NCBI RefSeq assembly: GCF_000001735.4
Contig: NC_003070.9
Coordinates: 27,079,971-27,143,970, forward strand
Origin: Arabidopsis thaliana
Lineage: Eukaryota; Streptophyta; Magnoliopsida; Brassicales; Brassicaceae
DNA: 64,000 nucleotides
Reading direction: 5' to 3'
The position numbers and the translations under genes are program-made. Position 1 is the first letter of the stretch; every line of letters starts with the position of its first letter. Below are positions 35,112 to 43,646 of the stretch, in pieces. The notes under the pieces were generated by a model. That model had not been told where the DNA came from, searched no databases, and worked only from the letters and a program-made list of their open reading frames with translations.

Positions 35112-37258
35112 ATGGCGGAAGAAGCTAAAGTTGATGTGAAGACTTCGGCGAAGAAGGATATACGCAATTATCTATGCCAGTATTGCGGAATCAGCAGATC
35201 TAAAAACTATCTCATCACTAAACACATCCAATCTCATCATCAGGTTTGAGATCTTCCTCCAATTCGATTCCAATTTCTCATCCGTGGCATCTTGATTTGT
35301 TTTCAATGAAATTGAGAGTTGAGTCTGTAGAATCGGCGATGGTTTGTTGAATTGAGAGTTTCTATGATTCGTTTGTTTAGATGGAACTTGAAGAGGAAAG
35401 AGATGATGAAGCTTGTGAGGTTGATGAGGAGTCTTCAAGTAATCATACTTGTCAAGAATGTGGTGCTGAGTTTAAGAAACCTGCTCACTTGAAGCAGCAT
35501 ATGCAGAGTCATTCGCTCGAGGTAGATTTATGCATCCTCTTGTCATGAGAAGTCGAATTGTTCCCATTCTGTGTGTTGCAGCTACAGATGGAGATACATA
35601 GAGATACTCGTGGATTTTGCTTAGTGTTGAGTTTTGTTCTGGTTGTGAACTAAAAGTTTATACATTTGCAGGAAATAAATAGCCTTTTGTTTAAATCAAA
35701 AGGTCTTACCTATGTTATTGCGTGAGGCATTGGATCCCAAAGAGAGAACTCCAAAATGCGAGGCTACATGTTATGGACTAGTATCAGGTTGGGAGACCTC
35801 CTGAGAAGCTCCAGCAAGTAAGCCTCGATCACGCAAAATGTTTGAGGTCTGATGTTCAATAGCTTGTTTTGTTTCACTTTGCTTTGGACTTTCTTTTCGC
35901 CAATGAGCTATGTTTCTGATGGTTTTCACTCTTTTGGTGTGTAGAGATCTTTTACTTGCTATGTGGATGATTGTGCTGCTAGCTATAGGAGGAAGGATCA
36001 TCTCAATAGGCATCTTCTTACACATAAAGGGAAGCTCTTTAAGTGTCCGAAGGAGAACTGCAAGAGTGAATTCTCAGTACAGGGAAATGTTGGTAGGCAT
36101 GTTAAGAAATATCATAGTAATGACAACCGTGATAAGGACAATACTGGTTTGGGCGATGGTGATAAGGACAATACTTGTAAGGGGGATGATGATAAGGAAA
36201 AATCTGGTAGTGGCGGTTGTGAGAAGGAAAATGAAGGGAATGGCGGAAGTGGTAAGGACAATAATGGTAATGGCGATTCTCAGCCTGCGGAGTGTTCAAC
36301 TGGTCAGAAGCAGGTTGTCTGCAAAGAAATTGGTTGTGGAAAAGCCTTTAAGTATCCTTCACAGCTTCAAAAGCATCAGGATTCTCATGGTAAGTGCACC
36401 TTCCTACCCTTACTTTCCCTCTAGTTTAGTATCCTGGGCATATGAAGATTTCTACGTTTCCTCTCTATGTGCTTTGTTATAAATTAAAGACAGTTGTTTG
36501 TTAAAGCTTGATAGATTTTCAATCTCTGAAGGTTTAGATTTACATTTGCAGTGAAATTAGACTCTGTGGAGGCATTTTGTTCCGAGCCTGGGTGTATGAA
36601 GTACTTTACCAACGAAGAATGCCTCAAGTCACACATAAGATCCTGTCATCAGCACATCAACTGTGAGATATGTGGTTCTAAGCATTTGAAAAAGAACATC
36701 AAGAGACATCTACGGACTCATGATGAAGATTCCTCACCAGGAGAAATCAAGTGTGAAGTTGAGGGTTGCTCTTCGACTTTCTCCAAGGTAAAGAAACATC
36801 CTGAGCTACGTCAAACTTATATAGTCCAAAACAAGTTTCGTTTCCAGATTATTCAACATCACTAATTACATTACGATTATTTCTCAGGCTTCTAATCTTC
36901 AGAAACACATGAAAGCAGTGCACGATGATATACGTCCCTTTGTCTGTGGCTTTCCCGGTTGTGGCATGAGATTTGCTTACAAACATGTCAGAAACAAGCA
37001 CGAGAATTCCGGGTATCACGTATATACCTGCGTAAGTTCATCCAACCTACATACTATCGTGTTTTTCTTACAAACTCAAAAGACTAGAATCTCATGTAAA
37101 ACTGAATGTGGTTTCAGGGTGATTTTGTCGAAACTGATGAAGATTTCACTTCAAGACCGAGAGGTGGACTAAAGAGGAAACAAGTTACTGCGGAAATGCT
37201 GGTACGAAAGAGAGTCATGCCTCCTCGGTTTGATGCAGAAGAACACGAAACTTGCTAG
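35112..37258 (+). CDS. TFIIIA: TFIIIA, nine-zinc-finger factor for 5S rRNA transcription
   Basis: Six constitutive coding exons: 35112-35243, 35381-35521, 35945-36389, 36552-36787, 36888-37031 and 37118-37258, giving 412 aa. C2H2 fingers start at [20 protein letters not shown] and continue to the ninth ([20 protein letters not shown]...H). A long, low-complexity Asp/Lys/Gly/Asn-rich spacer (residues about 145-205, with DKDNT-like repeats) separates fingers 4 and 5, a known feature of plant TFIIIA. It binds the 5S gene internal control region for Pol III and also binds 5S rRNA. A cassette exon between the second and third coding exons resembles 5S rRNA and contains a stop. An in-frame ATG at 35067 could add 15 residues (MEEINPSSSVDNKRD). 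It should be At1g72050. Confidence 0.95.
35672..35817 (+). ncRNA. P5SM: P5SM: 5S rRNA-mimicking cassette exon of TFIIIA
   Basis: Acceptor TTTGCAG ends at 35671 and donor AA|GTAAGC begins at 35818. The 146 nt cassette is not a multiple of three and, read on from the preceding exon, reaches TGA at 35723-35725, so inclusion ends translation early and should trigger nonsense-mediated decay. The segment about 35702-35815 parallels plant 5S rRNA in order: TGGATCCCA, GAGAACTCC, ATGCGAGG, TAGTATCAGG, GGGAGACCTCCTGAGAAG. The last differs from 5S (GGGTGACCTCCTGGGAAG) at two positions. Published work on this element shows that ribosomal protein L5 binding to it controls splicing and feeds 5S rRNA/L5 balance back on TFIIIA. 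The resemblance is seen here; the mechanism is from that literature. Confidence 0.9.
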
Positions 37259-37376
37259 TAGTGTCCAAGCCTTAATTATATTTTCTGTCTTAAGATAAGT
37301 GAAGTAGTTTTGTGTAAAGTTCTTTTTGTTTGTGTGTTGGTAGGAAGAAATATAGAACTACAATAGTAGGTAGTAA

Positions 37377-37533
37377 TATAAGTAATGTTGTGCTTAGAAT
37401 CTATGTTCGTTTAACCTTTTATCTCCCACGGCTTTAATGTATTGAACCCAACGTTTGAGATATAAGTAATGTTGTGCTTATAATCTATGTTCGTTTAACC
37501 TTTTTATCTCCCACGGCTTTGATGTCTTGAACC
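37377..37533. repeat. 83 bp tandem duplication, second copy interrupted
   Basis: Unit 1 runs from 37377 to 37459 and unit 2 from 37460, both beginning ATATAAGTAATGTTGTGCTT and sharing TATGTTCGTTTAACC and TCTCCCACGGCTTT. Unit 2 breaks off at 37533 and its remaining bases resume at 38235 after the inserted element. Confidence 0.85.
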
Positions 37534-38223
37534 AATGTTTTTAAAACTGACCCAAACAGTGAACCGGACTACCTTTTGGGTAAATATTAATAGAGATTTT
37601 ACAATTTTTATAAATAGAAAACAAAATAATCATATTATGTTTAATAGAAAACAAAATAATCATATCATGTTTAATAAAAAAATATAAAATCATATTATGT
37701 TTGATAAAATATAAAATCATTTACACCAAAAAAACATATATATATATATATAAAATCAAACAATAATAAGAAAGTGATTAAAAATTTTAAATTCAACTAA
37801 ATGTCTAACATCGTAACAAATATAATAGAAGATCACTAATGATAGAAACAAATTAATGAAATATCGTGAATTCAAACAACTAATCTCATTTGCATATATC
37901 ACCATTCGATTCATTTTTAAGGCCGCATTGTGAAATCTTCACCAAAATCTAAAACATCAAATGAGTTTAAGAACTAAAAAAACTTATAAAAATAATTGAA
38001 GAAAGTTTAAAATCCCACATTTTATTCCAAAATGAAGAGAATTTTTTAAAACCCACATCCGGCCGGTTCAACCGATTCACCGGGTCATGGATTAATGGCG
38101 AATTTTTGTGGGTTTTTTCGGTTTTGAATTTGTCGGGTTTTAGCACTAAACCCAAACCGGAAAAGTGTTCGGGTCACGAGTTAACTGGTCGGACCGGGCG
38201 GTTCGGGTCGGGCGTGAAAACAC
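37534..38223. mobile_element. Non-autonomous DNA-transposon-like element (possibly MULE-type), about 0.69 kb
   Basis: TGTCTTGAACC occurs on both sides (37523-37533 and 38224-38234), a target-site duplication of 9 to 11 bp. The ends form imperfect inverted repeats: the left begins ATGTTTTTAAAACTGACCC, and the right, read inwards, begins GTGTTTTCACGCCCGACCC. The interior has no open frame of note. It is AT-rich on the left, with an imperfect repeat of about 30 bp between 37614 and 37720, and CGGTT/GGGTC-rich on the right. Unit 1 of the neighbouring tandem repeat preserves the uninterrupted site. The 9-11 bp duplication suggests a Mutator-like family; I cannot name it more closely. Confidence 0.65.
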
Positions 38224-38481
38224 TGTCTTGAACCCAACATTTGAAGATAAGCTTTATGGGATGAGATAAACTCCAATATTCAAGTCTCTCTTTGCGTCTC
38301 ATATTCAAACTGTAATGAGATAACATTTCATTACAGTTTCAAGATAAGCTTTTGGATGAGATAATGATCTCTTAGTGGTTTAGTCAAAGTAAACAAGACT
38401 TTGACTGTTCAACTTCAACCCAATCAAGAGTCAACGGTCGGAGTTATTCAAAACACTAGTTTTTGAATTTAGTAGCTTCAT

Positions 38482-38490
38482 CTATATATA
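38482..38490 (+). promoter_or_regulatory. TATA box of the small inhibitor gene
   Basis: CTATATATA, about 40 bp before the start codon at 38524, implying a very short leader of about 10 nt. Confidence 0.55.
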
Positions 38491-38523
38491 ACCCAGGAGA
38501 AGCAGAAATCTTCCAAGAAAGAA

Positions 38524-38873
38524 ATGGTTACATACAAGATTTGGGTGATGTCTTTCATCATAGCAGGTTCAACTTATAAAAAAGGAATTCCTCTCCTCAA
38601 TTTGGTTAGCAATTACACAATCAGAAATTTAATCAAATTTTGTGTTTCATTGTTTTGAAAAATCCACTAGGAGCTATTTTAGGAGGAATAATCCCTGGAG
38701 TTACTACAACAAAGACAGCGATCGCGTGTCCTCTCTATTGCTTACAAGTAGAGTACATGACATGTCCTTCCTCCGGCGCTGACAAGCTTCCTCCAAGATG
38801 CAACTGTTGTCTTGCTCCCAAAAATTGTACTCTCCATCTCTCTGATTCTACTACTATCCATTGTAGCAAATGA
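38524..38873 (+). CDS. Potato-inhibitor-II-like small secreted Cys-rich protein
   Basis: Two exons: 38524-38566 and 38671-38873, giving 81 aa. The split Gly codon joins a signal peptide (residues 1-30, VMSFIIAGAILGGIIPG) that spans the exon border. The mature part has eight cysteines in the pattern CPLYC, MTCP, RCNCC, NC and HC, and reads MTCPSSGADKLPPRCNCCLA, closely matching one repeat of the Solanaceae proteinase inhibitor II (PF02428) family. Four disulphides are expected. The family inhibits serine proteases such as trypsin and chymotrypsin; activity here is inferred. It should be At1g72060. Its stop codon lies only 7 bp from the stop of the converging J-domain gene. Confidence 0.88.
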
Positions 38874-38880
38874 TATATAT

Positions 38881-39638
38881 CTAGTAAGAAATACCTGATG
38901 GTATCCCTCCTTCGAATCCCATCCATTCCTCCCACTCATCGATTTCACCCATTTCTGTAATCTCCATTTCTTCTTCTTCTTTCTTAAACTTTTGCATCAA
39001 ACACTGAAAATGTGATTAATATAAGGAAAATGGTTTCAATTACGTTTTACCATGGCTAATATTAAACACCACATATTCAAAAAGTTAAAGATAAGAAAGA
39101 ATCAAAATCAGAAAAGCAAACAAAATACGGGTTTGTATTTTTTATTCTTAACTTAGAAATTTTTTGTCCAAAACCAAAAAAAAACTTAAATAATCCAAAA
39201 AAAATCAAGAAATCAGAAAAACATTTTTTTGTTTTACCTCGTAAGCGGATTTGATCTCCTTGAAATCTTTGTCCTGACCCTTGTGAACATCTGGATGATA
39301 CTGCAATAACTCATTTTGTCTTATTTAGTTATAATCCTTCTTTTTATTTTCTTGATTTGATTCGTCAAAAGGTTTTGAACTTTCTTTTAAAAAAAAATTA
39401 AAAGCGTAATAAGACGCAAAAGGGACAAACAAGAATTAACAACCTTTAGAGCGAGACGTTTAAAGGCACGTTTGACTTCGGTTTGGGAAGCGAGAGGAGT
39501 CAAGCCAAGAACCGTGTAATGGCTAAGATCTGGTGATAAACAACATCTTGTCGGAAACTGGATTAACCGGCGGCTATCAGTTTGGATGGTGGAACCAGGG
39601 TGATTCGTCGGAGCTTTGAACCGGAAATTTCGTATCAT
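38881..39638 (-). CDS. Small J-domain (DnaJ-like) protein
   Basis: Three exons: 39638-39444, 39300-39238 and 39003-38881, giving 126 aa. The N-terminal 40 residues are rich in Arg, Ser, Thr and Pro and almost lack acids, suggesting plastid or mitochondrial targeting. The J domain covers about 41-87 (HYTVLGLTPLASQTEVKRAF, then HPD at 67-69), so it can stimulate an Hsp70 ATPase. The C-terminal 40 residues are acidic (EEEEMEITEMGEIDEWEEWM). There is no Gly/Phe or zinc-finger region, so it is a type III J protein. It should be At1g72070. Client and compartment are unknown. Confidence 0.88.
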
Positions 39639-40333
39639 CGTTTCTTCTTCTTCTTCTTCACCAACCAAACATTTTAGGTTTATAACAAATCTTTTTTTCT
39701 TTCCCTTTTTGTGGGACTTTGGTGAAGGACCCTTTTTTATCTTGTACCCGACGGTATGGTCTATTGGATATCCTATTATCCGATTCACATTCCGATGTCA
39801 TGTCGGTGTTTATTTATTTATTTTTATATTTATGTGTTCCTTTGTTCTCGGTTTTGTTACTAGCTAGGACGATATAACATTATATGTGTTAAAACCTATA
39901 TTGTTTTGTGTAAACTATATTCTGATTTAAAAATTAAATTTCGTCCCATAAAAAGATTGAATCCGAGATACTTAAATCAACTTCATGATATTAATTATCT
40001 CTAATCTACCCACCCTTTTTTTTAATGTATTTCTCACAATAACCATAAGTAAATTTACCGATAATATGCACATGTGCTGAGGTGAATTGTGACAACTATG
40101 AGATATTTTTCTCCAAATTTATAAAATTTCCAACAAAACAATTATATGAAATTTCGCCATATAGAAGTTAATTTCATAACAATAATCCCACATTATTCTT
40201 TTAAAAAAATGAAAAATAAAATGCATAATCCAACATTGTTCCAAATTTTATCCAGAGAAAAAAGGAAAGACAACATTGGTACTCTTTTTTTTTGTCTAAA
40301 AACATGTTGAAATCGTCGTCCGCTCCTCCCGTT
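39639..40333. other. Spacer upstream of the J-domain gene
   Basis: AT-rich; contains the promoter of the J-domain gene and the 3' end of the RG-repeat gene, both on the minus strand. No other gene is seen. Confidence 0.55.
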
Positions 40334-42791
40334 TTAGAAGCCTGAAAGATTCATAAAATTATAGGTCACGATCACAAACTATAACAAGTTGTTTTTACAT
40401 ATAATAATAATTTGAATATAAAAGTTAAGGTTTATACTAACCGAGATAAAACATCGATGGAATTGGGAGTTTATCCAATAAACTACGGATATCGTCCTCA
40501 TCTTCTAAGATCTCTTCGTCAGTTTTAGGAGGAACTGAAGATTTACCAATAAAGAATCAAACAATAACATTTTTGTCAAGTACGCTAAGTAACAAAAATA
40601 GTATAGTTTAACGTTCTCACCTGTTTCATCAATTTTACAATCACTCTCTATGTTATTAACTGCCACAACGTTGTCGTTGGCATCAGTACCATTCTGTAGA
40701 AAAAAAAAGAAAAAATTAAGTTTTATCCATACAAATTATATATTTTCATGTGCATATTTACACTACTATCTTAATATTTATCGAAAATAATAAATATATT
40801 AGGTAGATAAATACGTGAAAACATTAAATTAGTTATTTTCATTTGTAAAGCACCTCTCTGTTAATTATGGTAGATGGTGGTTCAATTTGCATGGTCAAAT
40901 GATCCTGTAAAAGAAGAAAACATACACGTTATACATTTTCATGCATATTAACAATATATAGCTTAATATTTATCAAAATATATATAGAGTAATGGATATA
41001 TACATTAAAAATGTTAAATTAAACTCTTGAGTTTGTAAAGCACCTCTGTGTTAAGTGTTGTAGTGGGTGGTTCACGACCACCATTGCTATGGCTGGGACT
41101 ACGACTACGGCTACGATTTCGTCCACGTCCACGTCCACGCCCACGTCCACGGCCACGGCCACGGCCACGCCCACGCCCACGTCCACGACCACGACTACGA
41201 CTACCATCATCATCACCAGCACGTCTTTCCTGTACACCGAAGCATGGGTTTTAGGATATAATATACACATATACTAACTTAGGATTTAAAATTTTCAAAG
41301 AACTATGTTAATGAAACACCTCTGTGTTAATTATGGTAGAGGGTGATTCAATTTGCATGGTCAAATGTTCCTGTAAAAGAAGAAAACATACATGTTATAC
41401 ATTTTCATGCATATTTACAATATATAACTTAATATTTATCAAAAATTTATGTAGAATAATGGATATATACATTAAAAATGTTAAATTAGACTTTTGAGTT
41501 TGTAATGCACCTCTGTGTTAATTGTTGCAAAGGGTGGTTCACGACCACCATTGCTATGGCTGGGACTACGACTACGCCTACGGCTTCGTCCACGTCCACG
41601 CCCACGCCCACCATTGCTAGGGCTTTGGTTATCATCACGACCACGACTACGATTACGATTATTACCACCACGTCTTCCCTGTACACATAAGCATGCATTT
41701 TATGATATTGATCGATAGTATACAAATACATATACTTACTAACGATTTTAAAATTTTCTAAGTACGCTATTAATGAATCTATCCAATTATATACTTCATA
41801 CGACAAATTAAACATTCTCTAAAGCTGAAAGTTTCTTCGTCCTCATGAAGTATACAAACCATAATCAAATTAATGAAAAAGAAAAATGCAGTACTTAACT
41901 ACTTACCAAACCATATCTATGTCGCAGCGAAGTGTTTGAGATTGCGGGAAGAGCAAGAACCTATTTATTTTTGAACAAAAAATTATTAGCAGGAATCAAA
42001 TATCTTTAAAGTTTTTATTTCACCTAATTTAGTATTTGTTAGCTTTCGAGCAAGAAAAATTTAGATATCTCAACTGAATATTCGCGGGAGAATTCAAAAT
42101 GAAACTTATGAGTTAGTTTCATTCAATCACGAAATCTTTGATATATTACATTATCTTTAAAAGATACCAAACAGAAGAGAAACAATTAACACTAAAACCA
42201 AATCATAACAAAGTCAAGTACTATTTTACTAAATGATCCTTTAGATTGTAAAGTCTTATTAACCTATAGATTATTCTTATACACAAACACCGAAAACATC
42301 TTTTTCTTGCAAAACAATTCCGCAAAAATTTGAAACAAAATCTATATATGTTCTTCATTTAATCATTAAAATATTTGATTAGATCACACTGTTTTTAAAT
42401 AAACAAACAGATGCATTAAATTAATAACAAATAAAGACATATTATAAAATTAGATTGTTACGCTCGCAAACAATGAAACATCTTATTCAAAATTTCGCTC
42501 GCAAACAATGTTTTTTTATATGTTTTTACATATTGTGTTAAAAATCAGATAAGATCTTAAGATATATTATCATATACAATGATACATCTATAAATTATCA
42601 TACAAACAAAAACAACATAAAAAAATATATCATCCTATGAAAAACAACATCAGCACAAATGATATATTTTTTCTAAAAAAATAAAAACCAACGGAATGTT
42701 TTCTACAGTTTGACAATTTGTAATGAAAACTAGGACTTACCACACATCGTTGTGGTTGTTCCTGGGAAGATTGGTTTGAGGGATTAGACAT
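40334..42791 (-). CDS. Arg/Gly-repeat protein of unknown function with duplicated exons
   Basis: I reconstruct nine coding exons: 42791-42741, 41960-41907, 41678-41511, 41370-41320, 41229-41044, 40904-40854, 40693-40621, 40534-40442 and 40341-40334, all GT-AG and in frame, giving 244 aa. Exons 3 and 5 encode RG/RS-rich segments (RGRGRGRG runs, then RSPSHSNGGREPP). Exons 4 and 6 encode near-identical 17-residue peptides (HLTMQIE-P-STIIN-E). The C-terminus is acidic (EEILEDEDDIRSLLDKLP). Gly-Arg repeats suggest RNA binding or arginine methylation, but that is inference. I do not recognise the family. The repeats give misleading open frames on the other strand. It could be a fast-evolving, lineage-restricted gene; it probably matches At1g72080. 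Confidence 0.7.
40851..41780 (-). repeat. Tandem duplication of a two-exon unit of about 465 bp
   Basis: Copy 1 (40851-41316) and copy 2 (41317 to about 41780) are very similar through exons and introns alike, for example the shared intron text TTATACATTTTCATGCATAT and GGATATATACATTAAAAATG. Each contains a short HLTMQIE exon and an RG-rich exon. The intron just left of 40851 shows a weaker third match, so an older copy may precede. Confidence 0.85.
41118..41196. repeat. Six-base minisatellite coding for (Arg-Gly)n
   Basis: A run of CGTCCA / CGCCCA / CGGCCA hexamers. On the coding (minus) strand each unit reads Arg-Gly. The matching exon of the other copy (near 41580-41610) has far fewer units, so the array length has changed since duplication. 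Confidence 0.9.
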
Positions 42792-43646
42792 ATCACAAAC
42801 TAATTAGTTTTTCTTCCTTCAATTTGGTCTGAGATTCAATATGAGGCTTGTGAAATGAAATGATAATGTATATATAGAGAGAGGGACATGATATATATTA
42901 AATCAATGAAAATAAAATAAAAGAGAAATTTTGAAATCTTACATTTCGAACATATTCCTATTCTGACTTTGGATTTTCTTCTAAATTTGGAGAAAATAAT
43001 AATTAAGAAAGATAAATGTCAAAATACACAGTTTGGAAGTTTCTCATCTCCTTTTGGTGATATATTTTAAAATTGAAAAAGAAAGAAGGCAAATGTCCAA
43101 TTAAAGAAAACTCATAATAAGTTTTAATTAATGATAATTGTAATAAGAAAAAAGTCAATAATAATTGTAAAATATGTTTGGTAGCAAATAGTAAATATCC
43201 AAATATATTTTGTAATAACCAAAAAAATCTCAATCATCATCAGATTTGTTATGAAAAATTGGTGAAATCAATTTATTTCCAATTTTTGTTTTACAAGTAG
43301 TGTTGACCAGTTAAAATTTACAATAAGAAAATACAAAATAGATTTTGTCTATATATATCATAAAATTACTTTACTAAAGCTATGAATAATTTTCGTTGAA
43401 TATAACTTAAAATTCATATAATTGTTTTTTCACTGCATTTATTTGCTAGCTATTTTTGCTTTACTTGAAGAGTACTACTAGTTGGGCTTTAGTCTGTTAT
43501 AGCTCTATCGGGTCATTGTAATGGAACATGAATTCGACCCGACCCAGGCCCATTAAGTCTCACTATGCCTCTCCTGCTTCGTTGCGAAAACCCCCACACA
43601 CTCCATTGTCACTCGTAAACTCGCCGCCGTGGAGAGAGAAGAGAGA
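42792..43646. other. Divergent spacer before the methylthiotransferase gene
   Basis: AT-rich, with the promoter of the RG-repeat gene at the left and that of the plus-strand methylthiotransferase at the right (AGGCCCATT near 43546 is a site II motif). No further gene is seen. Confidence 0.55.
42867..42880 (-). promoter_or_regulatory. TATA box of the RG-repeat gene
   Basis: On the minus strand CTCTATATATACAT lies about 80 bp before the proposed start codon at 42791, which supports that start. Confidence 0.55.

Larger units (their letters stand above)
37259..38523. other. Spacer with tandem repeat and transposon-like insertion
   Basis: After the TFIIIA 3' untranslated region comes an 83 bp tandem duplication whose second copy is interrupted by a 0.7 kb element (listed separately). 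The final 290 bases hold the promoter of the small inhibitor gene, including a TATA box at 38482-38490. Confidence 0.65.

Noticed and set aside
37614-37720. Regular repeats of about 30 bp, briefly considered as a CRISPR-like array
   Set aside because: The copies are imperfect, AT-rich and adjacent without distinct spacers, in a plant nuclear sequence. They belong to the transposon-like element.
41048-41277. Open frames on both strands rich in Pro-Arg, His-Val, Thr or Val-Asp
   Set aside because: All are artefacts of the six-base minisatellite in the RG-repeat gene; only the minus-strand Arg-Gly frame connects to spliced exons.
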